In this document: in pieces, positions 32,721 to 44,190 of the stretch
Position numbering within the stretch: the stretch's first letter is position 1
Layout of the letters: each line of letters opens with the position of its first letter
Assembly (NCBI GenBank): GCA_958510825.1
Contig: OY294044.1
Location: forward strand, 97,822,426-97,886,425
DNA length: 64,000 nt
DNA from: Brachypterus glaber
Lineage: Eukaryota > Arthropoda > Insecta > Coleoptera > Kateretidae
Direction: 5' to 3'
Translations under genes and position numbers: made by a program
The notes under the pieces: generated by a model
What the model was told of the DNA's origin: nothing
Seen by the model: the letters and a program-made list of their open reading frames with translations, nothing else
Databases searched by the model: none

Positions 32721-33170
32721 GTAAAAAAAACGTCAAATGTCAACACTGAAAAGTCTTTTTTCATTTAATCAAAAGATCATTTCGATACCCCCAAGCAACA
32801 AAGCCGTTACTCATATATTGTCTTTTTTCACGACAGCTAAATTTCTAAAATATTTTTTTTTTGTTATTTAAGGATGGTTAAATGATTGAAGTGGAAAAGG
32901 AAGTCATGTGATACATCATTTGAAAGCTTATAAAATTCTCTATTTAACTGTTTAAGTATTTATTGTTTATTTACTGTTTGTCTCTGATAATATTCAAGTT
33001 TAGAATTTCTTACTTTAGTGATTTTAAGTAAACTTTTGCTTAAAGTGGACTGTGGAGAAACCTGAGTAGTACCACCATGTGTGTCTTTTTTCAAGGCGTT
33101 TACCTACGAGTATAACTCAAAATGGGTCTAACTTGAGTTACATCCTTGTTTCTTGGGAGTGTCGATTTTA
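32721..33170. other. Unassigned; possible diverged R extension
   Basis: The segment GTCAAATGTCAACACTG with AAAAGTCTTTTTTC is faintly like the inverted 54715-54760. No gene is seen. Confidence 0.35.
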
Positions 33171-33179
33171 TAAATTCTC

Positions 33180-34150
33180 ATTTTTTAAAAAATTAAGTAA
33201 TACATATGTCAAAAGGACTTTTTAAAGACTGTTCTTACCCCTTGGCCCCAGAATTATTGTGTATAACTACCCAAAGGAACCGGATCCGGACCCTAGCAAT
33301 TTGAAAATAGCCTAAATTGAATGCACTTTAAGACAGACAGGGTGATCAGTAACTGCCATGCCAAAATTTAAGAGCTGATTCTATATCCAAAAATATGAAA
33401 AAAAGTTTCTATAAAAGGTGGTCCGGAAATGAGCCCTAAGGGAGCTACGGCCCTTCGAAGATGACATATTGAATGGGGAACAAATAAGAGCATGAATAAA
33501 TTTTTAATGCTGCATTGTCATTCTTCATTTAAAACTGAGCAAAACAGTATTCTTCACCAAAACACCTAAATTTAATATTAAAGGAGTAATAGCCTTTTAA
33601 AAAGTAACGTTTTTAGTGGCACAAAATGTTACTTCCTCTTAATTGTATTTTTTTTTTGAAAACGGTTTCTCCTACAGTCTTACACTATATGACATTTTTA
33701 TGTATTTTTACTCAAGAAATCTATATTTTTTACAAAAAATCCAAAAAAACTACACTTAAAAAAGTTTGGGGCAAAAATGTGTTTAGCCCAACATATTTTG
33801 TCCGTCTAGGAACGCCTCTGGATAAATTCAAAAAACTATATTAACATAAACTTATTACCCTTATTAATACTAGTACACATGCAAAAGCTCGTCAGTCTAG
33901 CTTAAAGGGTACCAGAGTTATTAATTAAAAACCTTATTTTTATTACAATTTAAAAGGGCCGTAGCTCCCTTAGGGCTTATTTTCGGACCAAGCTTTATAT
34001 GAACTTTTTTTGATATTTTTGGATGTAGAATCACCTCTTAAATTTTGGCATGCCAGTTATTGATCACCCTGTATATAAATACAGCCTGGAGGAAACTATG
34101 AAATAAAACTGGTCACCAGCTCTTCGACTATTATAACTAATCACGATTGT
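33180..34150 (+). repeat. R repeat split by a C-family MITE
   Basis: R sequence runs 33180-33335 (ACTGTTCTTACCCCTTGGCC, CCAAAGGAACCGGATCCGGA, ACTTTAAGACAGA) and resumes at 34074-34150 (CAGCCTGGAGGAAACTATGA, TGGTCACCAGCTCTTCGACT). The join corresponds to the continuous sequence in other R copies, so the MITE at 33336-34073 inserted into an existing R repeat. Confidence 0.75.
33336..34073. mobile_element. C-family MITE, copy 2
   Basis: The ends are ACAGGGTGATCAGTAACTGC and CAGTTATTGATCACCCTGTA. The arms are about 120 bp with few mismatches, including TGCCAAAATTTAAGAG, ATATGAAAAAAAGTTTCTAT and CCTAAGGGAGCTACGGCCC. Total 738 bp. It is the best-preserved copy of the family. The interior frame at 33626-33844 parallels the one in copy 1 by sequence relatedness only. 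Confidence 0.85.
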
Positions 34151-34329
34151 CACTTTTTTCTTTTAGACCCAGATTATGCTGGACCTTCTTTACCGGTGCA
34201 CGTTTATAAGGCTAGTTTACTTATATACATAAATTAACTAAAAAAATAAGTAATCAAATGAAAGTTAATAAATAGATGATAATTAAATCTGACCTTGTTG
34301 GGTAAAATTTATAACAGTTCAGTTAAGGT

Positions 34330-35090
34330 ATATCAATGCAATAATTTAACTAAGGAAACTGACATGTCACTAAGAATCTGACTAGTAAAATTTCAGATTT
34401 ATTTGCCATATTATAAGAATAACTATTAGTTACTCTCCTGTTTATTGAGTAAACGACATTGTATGATATTGTTACTGTTTTTTGAGTAAACGACATTGTA
34501 AAGTACACTGTAAATGCAAATATGGTAATTTTACAGCAAATAAAGTAGGTCATATGTTGCCAGCAAAGAAAGTGGTAAATTTAAATAAATACTGTAAATT
34601 CACAGTTATATGTAAAAATGTGAATTTTTACCTGTGATTTCACAGTAATTTAAGCATCGAATTTAATGTGTATTTCAAGCAGTATTACAGGCTCTTGTAA
34701 TTTTCGGGAAAAAGTGCCGGCTTTTTGGACCACATGCATGAATTTTAATGCAAAATTATTGTACCGACAGGAAAAGAGCTGAGATTTTACTAAACCCAGT
34801 AATATTGAGGTTAATTTAATAAATATAGTAAATTCACATTCTGACATTGTAAATTTGCTTTAATTATTACAGTTAAAACTACTGTAAGATTGATGGACAA
34901 ATTTAGAGTGTATACTCCTTTTTTATTGTAAACCCATAATAGGTTTGTTGCATTTTTTAAATAAACTAAACAATGTAAATAATTAATTACATGTTTTTAT
35001 AAATAATTACAAGAGTGAAAATTTCATTAAAATATAAAATTTCTGTATTTTTACAATTGTAATACTTTAAAAATACACTGTCCAGTAAAA
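34330..35090. repeat. Region rich in ACTGTAAA/TTTACAGT motifs
   Basis: Short direct and inverted copies of CACTGTAAA, TTTTACAG, TTCACAGT and ACATTGTAAA are scattered through the segment, and a 20-base direct repeat GAGTAAACGACATTGTA occurs at about 34447 and 34486. Scattered subterminal motifs of this sort are seen in some DNA transposons. The outer boundaries could not be set. Confidence 0.45.
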
Positions 35091-35099
35091 GAGCTATCC

Positions 35100-35720
35100 C
35101 ATTAAAAAGTATTTTTTATTATTAGATTTACTTTTAGCAACCTTAAAAATATACCAATTTTCACGAAAACTACCCCCTGCCTCTTAGGGGTGGAGTTAGT
35201 TTTTATATTATCAGAATCTCTTTCAGCAACTTAAAAAGCCCAATATATAATTTTTTAAGAAAACAACTCCCTGCCCCTCAGGAGTAAGATTTTTTTTATT
35301 ATCAGATTCACTTTCAGCAACCTAAAAAACCCCAATATACCAATTTTCACGAAAACTACCCCCCGCCCCTTTGGGGTGGAGTTAGAATTTTTTATAATCA
35401 GATTCACTTTCAGCAACCTCAAAAACCCCAATATACCAATTTTCACAAAAACTACCTCCCACCCCTCAGGGGTGAAATTAGAAAAAAAATATTATCAGAT
35501 TCATACTCGCCAACACCAAAAACTCCTATATACCAATTTTGACGAAAATATTGAAAATATTTAAAAATATTTACCCCCTCACCCCCCGGGGGTGGAGTTA
35601 GAAAAAAATTATTATCAGATTCAATTTCATCAACCTCAAAAACCCCTATATAGTAATTTTCAAATTTTTCTAAAAAAAATGTATTTTTCCACATTTTCCC
35701 TCCTTGCCGAAAGTCCAAAC
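35100..35720. repeat. Tandem repeat, unit about 90-120 bp, six copies
   Basis: The phrase TCAGATTCACTTTCAGCAAC or a variant begins near 35122, 35211, 35302, 35398, 35495 and 35615. Each unit has AAAAACCCCAATATACCAAT, TTTTCACGAAAAC and a small hairpin CCCCTCAGGGGTGGAG. A related piece is at 56180-56365. Frames in both directions here are by-products of the repeat. Confidence 0.85.
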
Positions 35721-35880
35721 CAAAAGCAATCCCGAGCTAGAACTTTTGGTAACATACCGGTATGTTAAATTTCAAGTCTCTAGCTTAAAGCGTTCTTAAG
35801 TTATAGTGCCCACAAGATTTCCCGGACAGACCGACCGACCGACCGACCGACCCACCAACGGACCGAGCGATAATTATTTT
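35721..35880 (+). repeat. Dispersed sentence plus GACC microsatellite
   Basis: AAATTTCAAGTCTCTAGCTT, AAGCGTTCTTAAGTTATAGTG and CCCGGACAGACCGACCGACC appear in this order. The same order (tag, conserved sentence ending in a call to GTGCC, then GACAGACNGAC) recurs at 37985-38110, 43990-44180, 56985-57080 and, inverted, 61760-61870. Confidence 0.6.
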
Positions 35881-37014
35881 TTTGCTTGAAATTGCTTTAT
35901 ATCGACATAAAACGTCATAAAACGCAAAAATACGCAAAAAAAAAATTGAAAAATTTCCGAAATTTTGAAAATTTTCAAATTGAGAAAGCCATACAACATA
36001 TTTATAGTAATTAATTACACAAATATTAAAAATATGGCAAATCTAAGGTAAAAAATACAAGAAACGGTTATATCGAAACTTCTATAATTAGTTTAAGTCA
36101 ATTTTAACTCCTCTAACTGTATAAAAAAAAGACCACTGATTTATTCAGAATAAAATCCACACTGTTGATTTTAACCCTTTAGAGTCAGGGCTTTCCTAAA
36201 AAGTTAATAAAGAATATCTCTATTAGGTATGTCAAAATTATTTTTGGAAAAGGCATACAAAAATACACAAAAAGCATTTTTATTAATAAAATTGGGCATA
36301 TTTTTATTTAAACTCATTTGTTTTCGTATTAAAAAGCTTGTTTATTTTTGGGAACAGCTAGCGGGTGTAATAAATGTGTACTAATATTTGCACTTAAACT
36401 AACTAAATTTAACTTCACTTATCTAAAACAACAGTATCATTGTTTGGACTTGGCTTTGGCTTGATATAAGATTCACAACAAGTGATTAAAAACAAACAAT
36501 GTAAAATAAAATTTTATTAAAGGGTAAAGCCTGATTTACCACCCCGCAGTTTTAACAGCTTTAGCCAGAAAAACATTAAAGGCTCTTTCGTTAAAATTTG
36601 TTTATTTAGAGTCTCCTCGTTAATCTTAGACGAAATTTAAAAATAAATCTATCAATTAAATTTTGTTTTAGGTTAAAACACTCAACATATTTAATTAAAA
36701 TTAAAATTATATATGAAAAGGTCACGTTACGTAATGTGGCACCTTAAGATATATTTACAAACCCGGTGGCAACAAACATGTAAAAATAATAAAAAAAAAC
36801 TATTTAGAAAAGGAAAATAAGTTTTAAGAAAGACAGACCGACAATAACTACCTAACTTTTGTCAAAACATATCGTATTATATATTTTAACAGTTCAATTG
36901 CCCTTGCCATCGTGTACGATTTTTTATTAGAATTTGTTAAGCGTATCATTGAAAACAGCGCTTAAATAAAGGCAAAGCAATCAGCTGAATTATTTTTATG
37001 TTTAATATCTTCAG
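35881..37014. other. Unassigned AT-rich sequence
   Basis: No gene, RNA or repeat family that I can support. Confidence 0.4.
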
Positions 37015-37260
37015 GGACATAAAGTCCAGTCAAATAACGAAAAATTCCTATGTTAAATTGCACGGGCTGATATTTAAAAGGGTAGTAGGGGATAGTAACA
37101 GAACACTCCTGTTAGTTTTTTACCGGGTCGTTTGCGTAAGGGGTGTCCGCTATCTTGAATTTTAGGGGTGAGTGCGGTTATCTCGATGAATGTACTTCTT
37201 ACGATAAAAATGCATATAACCAATTTTGTTAAGGAGAAAATTTCCAACAATTTTTGTTTG
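37015..37260. repeat. E-family MITE, one half
   Basis: AAGTCCAGTCAAATAACGAA at the outer edge, then AACAGAACACTCCTGTTAGT, GGGGTGTCCGCTATCTTGAA and CGATAAAAATGCATATAACC. It matches both arms of the fuller copy at 41594-42384. Confidence 0.7.
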
Positions 37261-38590
37261 GATCATTTTTTTTTAATATATGAATCTTCAGTTATTTATT
37301 TGTTTTTACAATGAAAAGTATTTTTAACTTTTGCTACTAAATTAATTAAAGAAAAAATTCGCCCCTAAAGAGGTAAAGTCATTTAAAGTATTTTTTTTTC
37401 TGATAAGTGTTTCGAAAACTATTTTACATTAATTTGTAAAAACAAGTTTTGTTTAAAGTTAATAAACTTTTCACAAAAATTGTTTCTACTTTTTAATATA
37501 CTTTTATCCACGACCGTGATTAATAGGCCTATTAATCACGGGCCTGTAAAAATTAACCGTTTAAACGTTAAAACGGCCGTATAATAGCTATTAATCATTC
37601 GGGTGATTCTAAGTATTATAATACTTAGAAAGTCAAAAATAATAATTATTATATAGATTTGTATAATTTTACCTTTTTTTGAAGACTAAATCTAAAAAAA
37701 AAATTAATTATTTAATAGAGCTCTATTAAAAATTATATTATTAAACTATTATATTTCAAAATAAAATGACCTAAATATTTATAAATTAAATCGAATTATT
37801 CTGTTTATTATAAAAGTATTTGCTACGTATTAAATAACCATAACACTATATTGTTAAGATCACTAATTAAATGGAATTTGCAAATTTGTAAAACAAAAAT
37901 CCAAAGAAAAAACCTTTAAAAAAAAATCTGTTTTTTTGAAAAAGTTAAAAAAAAAAATGAAATCTGTTTACCAAAAACTATTCCAGTCTAGAACTTTGGA
38001 TAAGGAAACTATGGTCCCGTTTGAAGTCTTTAGCTTAAGCGTACTTGATTTATGGTGGTAACAAATTTCCCGGATGTACAGACCGACAGACAGATCTACA
38101 AACAGATTTTTTTTTAAGTAAATCATCTCTTTTGGATATAAAACGCCGAGAAACGTATAAAAAGCAATTAAAACATTTCAATTTTTTTACTAACGAAAGA
38201 CTCTCGTCGAGGAGAGTTTAAATCAAAAACCAAAGAAATAAAACCGATATCTATTGACCCTATTCTTTTGAAAATCCCAAATGAAATCCTGTGAAATGTC
38301 TCAAATAAACATATCAAAACCAATGAAATCTATTAAAACCTTATGAAATCCAATCCAGTCTGATAGAATTTAAGTCTCAGTAGGTTAGCGCCTTAAAGGG
38401 TTAAAACCGTGATTGATGATAAAAATTGTTATAAGTTAAGGCTGAATCAATATCTGTGGATTGGGGCCATGTTTTATGAATTTTATATCTTTCTATTCTC
38501 TAAGGAAAATGTTCATCATTTGCAATATTTCATCGCCTTTCGCCGATCGAAATCTAAATGCTGCATACGTACAAAGGGAATTTAAATTAT
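37261..38590. other. Unassigned, with a GACAGAC microsatellite sentence
   Basis: 37495-37640 has small hairpins (GTGATTAATAGGCCTATTAA; ATTCTAAGTATTATAATACT). 37985-38110 carries the dispersed sentence before CAGACCGACAGACAGA. No gene is seen. Confidence 0.4.
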
Positions 38591-38593
38591 ACA

Positions 38594-38699
38594 CGGAGAA
38601 AAATAAATTAAAAGCCATACTTACATTTTAATATTAACACAGGCCCACAAAAAAAAAGTCAATTACTCTTGACCATCTTTACTTTTCTTTCTTATTTGT
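38594..38699. repeat. ACACGGA-type MITE end, cut by the gap
   Basis: TATACACGGAGAAAAATAAA resembles the ends of the elements at 50839 and 59394. Its partner end would lie in or past the unsequenced gap. Confidence 0.45.
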
Positions 38700-38899
38700 N
38701 NNNNNNNNNNNNNNNNNNNNNNNNNNNNNNNNNNNNNNNNNNNNNNNNNNNNNNNNNNNNNNNNNNNNNNNNNNNNNNNNNNNNNNNNNNNNNNNNNNNN
38801 NNNNNNNNNNNNNNNNNNNNNNNNNNNNNNNNNNNNNNNNNNNNNNNNNNNNNNNNNNNNNNNNNNNNNNNNNNNNNNNNNNNNNNNNNNNNNNNNNNN
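38700..38899. other. Assembly gap, 200 N
   Basis: Exactly 200 N, which suggests a placeholder length rather than a measured one. Frames crossing it are meaningless. A family A hairpin arm starts immediately at its right edge. Confidence 0.97.
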
Positions 38900-38985
38900 C
38901 TACACTACGATATTTCATGAACGCTTTGGTATGGTTACTTGGAGTTTTAAACCAAGAAAAAAATCTCGAAATAATGGGGCAGAAA
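38900..38985. repeat. Family A palindromic MITE, one arm
   Basis: CTACACTACGATATTTCATGAACGC-like sequence (see 38900-38924) and the following 40 bases match the arms of the family A hairpins at 3271 and 49879. The other arm probably lies in the gap. Confidence 0.6.
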
Positions 38986-39124
38986 TGGGTGAATTATTTT
39001 AAAATTTGTAATTTTATAAAAATTTAAAAGAAAGTTCCAGATAGTTTTTTTTTTAATTTTCACCCAAAATATTCTAAGAATCATGCCTAATAAGAAACAT
39101 TTTTGGTTTTTCGAAACCCAGAAC

Positions 39125-39205
39125 ATACTTTAATTATATATATATATCACTCTGTACGATGATTAGAAAATAGATTGATCGAATAATAAATTATACTTTA
39201 ATTAT
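39125..39205 (+). mobile_element. 55-bp retro-insertion sharing the 3' end of the hammerhead element
   Basis: ATACTTTAATTAT occurs on both sides (39125-39137 and 39193-39205), a perfect 13-bp target duplication. The 55 bases between them contain ATATCACTCTGTACG and end GAATAATAAATT. From ATATCAC on, 49 bases match the minus strand of 48010-47962 with one mismatch. The copy thus begins about 5 nt downstream of the ribozyme cleavage position and stops at the same 3' end as the larger insertion. Confidence 0.8.
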
Positions 39206-40720
39206 TTTAATTATGAATTTTGACATATATCAATGCAAGATTTCGCAACATTGCTTCTAAAGAAACTTTAAGTGTCAAGGGTCATGTCGTCAAAATGAAA
39301 ATAACTTTGCACATTGACTACTACAGTGCACTGCAGTGGGGACAAAGGAAAGAGCCTGTGTTGTGTTTACTGCTCTTTTTTCTTCTTGACTATAATATTA
39401 AAATATTTTGTTGTATTTTATTAGTTTTTACGGATTTAACATGCTGTAACTCAATGTGTAATTACGCTGGACTGTTGTGACTAGTTTCTTAAGTGTCAGT
39501 ATGATTATGGAGTTATTTTTGAGGTATTTATACTATAATAACATAAATAAATAATAACTCAAAGCATGCAGTTCCATGGGACAGTGTTGCCCCAGGCAAG
39601 TAATTTAATGTAGCTTTCAATGTGGCAAATAAGTTTATTTCCATGGTATGATTTAAAACTAGATTATAAAAAAGTTACACATAGACTTAATTTTTTTAAA
39701 TATATTTAATTAATATTGTACAGTGTTTTTATTATTCTACCTAAATGTTTTTATTTTGGTTTTTAGAAAAACAAAAAATATTACTTTTTTTCAGTATGAT
39801 AAATATTTAGCGCAAGAATAATGCGTTGTTGTCGGGTTTACAATAACAAATAATTCCTGACAAGTTTATATATCTTTTTCATTTTCTTTATTAACAAATA
39901 AACTTGGTACACAGTTTTTGATCATTTCTTTTCATCATTTTGCACTTTTTTAAATAAAAACATGTTTTTCTCATTTAGCCCAAAACTCCCATTTAAAACG
40001 ATATCCTTCTTTTGGGAAAGTTAGTATTTTTTATAAATCGTTGGTGAGCAAAATCTTATTATTTTGGGTATATAGCCCAATATCCGAAATACTCCTTTGC
40101 TAAATATTTAGTCGAGTTTGCTAGATTTAAAAATCCTATTTTCTGCGTGTATAAGGGAGATTTAAATTGTACGTCAAAATTTATTAAAACTGATAAATTT
40201 TGCAAATATTTATTTGCAAAACGGTCTCGTTCACGATTTATGGGCTGTACCCCACTAATATCTACGATATTTAAATATGATTTAATTCCGCTTGAACGTC
40301 ATTTTATAATTAACGATGTAATTACGATACAAGCCTTAACTTTGTTTAATTAATATTCATTGTGTACTTAATTATGCTCTTTTTGGAAATAAAATAGCTT
40401 AGGAAAATGCGTTAATGTATCATCATCATCATGTATACATTTTCTGTATATACTAGTTCCATAATATAATATATATATGCTGTAAATAAAATTGAAAAAA
40501 TACCATACATACGTTTTGTATACATATCGTCCCCTATCTCACGAGGAGACGTAGCTGACAGTACCGGTAATGCATTCCACAAAAGCTAAAAAAAAGAAAA
40601 ACGAAAAAATCTGAACCTCATGTACTTTTGCGCTTAACTTACCTTTAGTCGTAGGCCTACCTAGCGATGTTTACTTAACTGCAAACTCGACAATACTGGC
40701 TTCCTTAAATTAATGGGTAT
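39206..40720. other. Unassigned sequence, possibly unique
   Basis: This is one of the longer stretches without visible repeats. Frames at 39220-39480 (86 codons) and 40147-40353 (68 codons) have no domain that I recognise. No splice or start context was strong enough to call a gene. Confidence 0.4.
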
Positions 40721-40724
40721 ATAA

Positions 40725-40785
40725 CATTTATAAGCGTCAGTGGCATTTGGCCTAAGCATGCCTTGACGCTTATAAGCCTCATTGG
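40725..40785. repeat. Short hairpin
   Basis: ATTTATAAGCGTCAGTGGCA pairs imperfectly with GCCTTGACGCTTATAAGC. Confidence 0.6.
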
Positions 40786-40862
40786 CAGCGAAAACTCGAC
40801 CACATTTCCATGCATTTACTATAAAAGGAATTAATTTTTTTGATAACGCGTATTGAAAAATT

Positions 40863-41593
40863 ACTATACACGGTTATTCTTTTAAATAGTGCAACCCCGT
40901 AACTTTTGAACGGGATGTGATATAAACTTTAAATTTGGACACAAAAAAACTAATATTTTTCATATTTTTCAATTTTTTATTTGGATAGGCGGTGCCAGAA
41001 GGGCAGTGGGGGACATTATTTTAAACGGCACCCTAGGTCTTGTTATACGTTATTTTAAAGCACTTAAAACTCTCTATGTAACCATGTAACTATTTATTTT
41101 TTAATATTCTTTTAAGGTTTTTTTTTATTCAAAATTGGTTAAATTTTCAATAGTTGAATCTTGCACAAAAAAGTCAAAATAGTTAATACATGGTGTATTA
41201 TCATGTTAAGACTAATTATTTATTTTATTTTGATGCAAAATTTTCCATATGTATGCACAAAATATTAAAAAATTGAATAATTTGAAGAAAAACAAATCTT
41301 CAAAAAACAATATTAAAAAGTAAATAATAGCAAGATTTTTTCATTATTTTATATAAAAAAGAACAAGAAATATTATAAATAATAAAAGTAAATACTTACA
41401 CAGTTAAAAAGAAAAATTAAATTTCTTTAAAATAATGCATCACAAGACCTAGGGTGCCATTTAAAATATTGTCCCCCTGGCGCCGCCTTACCGAATAGAA
41501 AATTGAAAAATAGGGCAAATGATAGATTTTATTTTGTGATTCCGTTCAAAAGTTACAGGGGGTGTACCATTTAAAATAATAACACTATATAGT
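40863..41593. mobile_element. Palindromic MITE, about 730 bp
   Basis: The arms start ACTATACACGGTTATTCTTT with GTAACTTTTGAACGG and end CCGTTCAAAAGTTACAGGGG with AAAATAATAACACTATATAGT-like sequence. Inner arms share AAACGGCACCCTAGGTCTTG and CAAGACCTAGGGTGCCATTT. It directly abuts the E-family palindrome that follows. Confidence 0.8.
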
Positions 41594-42384
41594 GGGCCTA
41601 TTTTATAAAGGCTAGTAGTGGATGGTAACGGAACACTCCTCTTAGTTTTTTACTGGGTGATTTGCGTAAGGGGTGTCCGCTATCTTGAATTTTATGGGTG
41701 AGAGCGGTTATCTCGGTAAATATGCATCTTACGATAAAAATGCATATAACCAATTTTGTTAAGGAGGAAATTTCTAATAATTTTTGTAAATATATATTTT
41801 TTATTAGGTTACTAAAAAACGATTTATAAATATTCAAAAATTGCAATGTTGGGGGTGAAATTGGTTTTTCAGCCGAATTATTCGTCGTAGTATAAAAGTG
41901 GTTATATGAGAAGTTGTAGCTCTTGAATATTATTTATAAACTAAAAATTTAAAAAAGTATTTTAATACAGTTGCAAAAGGCGCTAAAATTCAAGAAACTG
42001 TACTAAAATACCATAAGAAAAGAAAGAGAGCTTAAAGTTTATTCATAAACACTTTTATCATCTGATGAATAATTTGGCCGAAAAATCGAAAAAACCAAAT
42101 TCACTTTCAACATGGCTATTTTTGAATATAACTCAATTGTTATAATATAAGAAAAAAATTATATATACAATTTTTTTTGGAAACTTGCTCTTTAACAAAT
42201 TGCTAATATTAATTTTTATCGTTAGATACATATTTACCGAGATAACCGCACTTACCCCTAAATTTCAAAATAGCAGACACCCCTACGCAAGTTACTCGGT
42301 AAAAAAATTAACAGGAGTGTTCCGTTATTATCAGCCCATATGCATTTTTTTCAATTTACCAAAAATCATTTGACTGGACTTTTT
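41594..42384. mobile_element. E-family palindromic MITE
   Basis: Left arm: GGTAACGGAACACTCCTCTT, GGGGTGTCCGCTATCTTGAA, GGTTATCTCGGTAAATATGC. Right arm mirrors these: TTTACCGAGATAACCGCAC, CAGACACCCCTACGCAAGT, GGAGTGTTCCGTT. The right side has the full terminus ending ATTTGACTGGACTT; on the left the last about 50 bases are missing where the neighbouring MITE abuts. Short frames at 41598-41846 and 42185-42373 are the same arm read in both directions. Confidence 0.8.
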
Positions 42385-42439
42385 TTTAGAGTGTAGGTCA
42401 AAACCTATGTACTTATGAGGATACAGGGTCGTATTTTTA

Positions 42440-42743
42440 TTTAAATATATTATAAAATTTTATACAAATTTAAAAAAAGTAAAGTATATCGAAAATTTCC
42501 ATTTTCAACCCCACTTTAACCACTCAAAAATGTCTAAAAAAATAAAAAAAATAAATGGTTAAATGAAGAGCTTTAAAATAGTGAGTCACAGAAGGGGGGT
42601 CCTTCTATTTAAAAAAAAACCCTGTTCCGCTATTCACATTTTATAGTTACAAAAATCAAATATACTCAAAAAGTTGTTTAAAATCGATATATCCCCTCGT
42701 TCACAAGTTACGAGGGAAGGGATAACTTTCGGACTGCTCTGTA
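42440..42743. repeat. P-like MITE, right half
   Basis: AAATGAAGAGCTTTAAAATAG, CACATTTTATAGTTACAAAA and TTCGGACTGCTCTGTAT follow the right-arm order of the P family in diverged form. No left terminus is seen. Confidence 0.5.
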
Positions 42744-42814
42744 TGTAACAATGTATAAAAAGCAAATGTAGAAATTTTCGGAATGCCAAAGTCTATTCAC
42801 ATTTTATGTGAATG

Positions 42815-42885
42815 TGGTGGGATAGCATCACCGGTGAACGCGTTGCAACGCGTTGGTGTTCACTGGCGATTGTGTGCCGTAAGTT
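42815..42885. repeat. Hairpin with AACGCGTTGCAACGCGTT core
   Basis: CATCACCGGTGAACGCGTTG is mirrored by CAACGCGTTGGTGTTCACTG. CpG-rich compared with surroundings. Confidence 0.7.
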
Positions 42886-43600
42886 AATAACATCATATCA
42901 TATGAGATGTGAATCGCTAGCCTAATATAATAATTTTTGAACACTCAGTAGTTATATCAAAGCAAATTCGTTTTATCCTCAGTTTAATACCTTACAAATG
43001 AGTTTTTAACAAATACACAACCCAGATGTAAGACATTAAAAAATCCCTATAAATGTAAATTACGGCAAAAAGCAACTTTTACAGTATCTAAACTACACAA
43101 TTTAATTTAAAATATGTTAAATTCAAAATGCCTTATTTACATAAGAATATAAGTTGGCAAAATTCAGGAAACACTGCCGGTTTTGAATGGGTTCTATGCT
43201 ACGGTTCTCTTATACTTTAAACAAGCTGCAAAGGTATATAATGCTTTGCATTCTATAGTATACTCCTTGCAGTTGCAAGTATCTTTTTCCTGGTGAAGTT
43301 TTAAGTTAAACTTGTATATAGAATCTATCATAAATTGTTACGGGTTGGTGTCTTTGTTTCAATTACCTCGAAATGACATATATTGACATTTGTCATATTT
43401 TGAATGATAAAACCAAATATTGCACAAATTCTTTCAAAAACTAATAATTTTCTTTAAAAACGGAAACAGATTAGATTAGATCTTGTATACTTTAAATTAT
43501 ATTGGGATGTTTCTTTTTTGGTTTTAAATGATTTTATTTTTTAATTATGAAATGACTATTTTAATAAAGGTAATTTTTCCTGAAAAAAATACCTTGATAG
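42886..43600. other. Unassigned AT-rich sequence
   Basis: Nothing supported here. Confidence 0.4.
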
Positions 43601-43614
43601 CACGTTTTCTTCTT

Positions 43615-44190
43615 TTTTTTTCGATTTTTTGAATGTTTAGCCTCCATAATATTTTTGTTTTGGGAGGATTTTTTTCAAATTTGGTACGAGTGATCCTAAT
43701 AGTAGAAAATTTTCATGAAAAAACTGACATTTACCCTTCTATTTTTTGTTTCGATTATTTCAAAAGTTTAACTAGCTATACAATTTTGTTTGTTTTAAGT
43801 GCATTTTTTTTTCAAATTTGGTATGATTCATCTGTGTAATAGAAGTAACTCTTCCTGAAATTAAAGTAAAAATTAAGTTGATCAAAGATTTTATTCCACT
43901 ATTTTTGATTTTTTTTAATGTTTAGCCCCCATAATCTTATTATTTTTGTGGGGACACTTTTTAGTTTTAATAGGATTCGTATCCTTACCAAGAGATTTTT
44001 GCTACAAATTTTAAGTTGATCTGATTATTCTTAAGTTATTGTGCCGAGAAGAAAATGTGACATACGGATGGACAGACAGACAGACGGACGGACAGACAGA
44101 AAGACGGACGGACGGACAGACAGATGAACGGATAGACAGACGGTTGGCCGGACGGACCGATAGACAGACGGACGGAAATTTTCAAAAGCT
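43615..44190 (+). repeat. Degenerate direct repeats leading into a GGACAGAC microsatellite
   Basis: GTTTAGCCTCCATAATATTT and GTTTAGCCCCCATAATCTTA are two diverged repeats of one unit (near 43635 and 43921). The dispersed sentence GAGATTTTTGCTACAAATTT, TAAGTTATTGTGCCGAGAAG follows, then an irregular GACAGACGGACGG tract at 44068-44175. The 80-codon frame across the tract is low-complexity translation. Confidence 0.7.

Noticed and set aside
39220..39480. 86-codon frame in apparently unique sequence
   Set aside because: Composition is slightly coding-like, but there is no domain, no second exon evidence and no start context; left as unassigned.
42050..42100. CTGATGA followed by CCGAAAAA as a ribozyme core
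   Set aside because: No stem II can form between the two core pieces.
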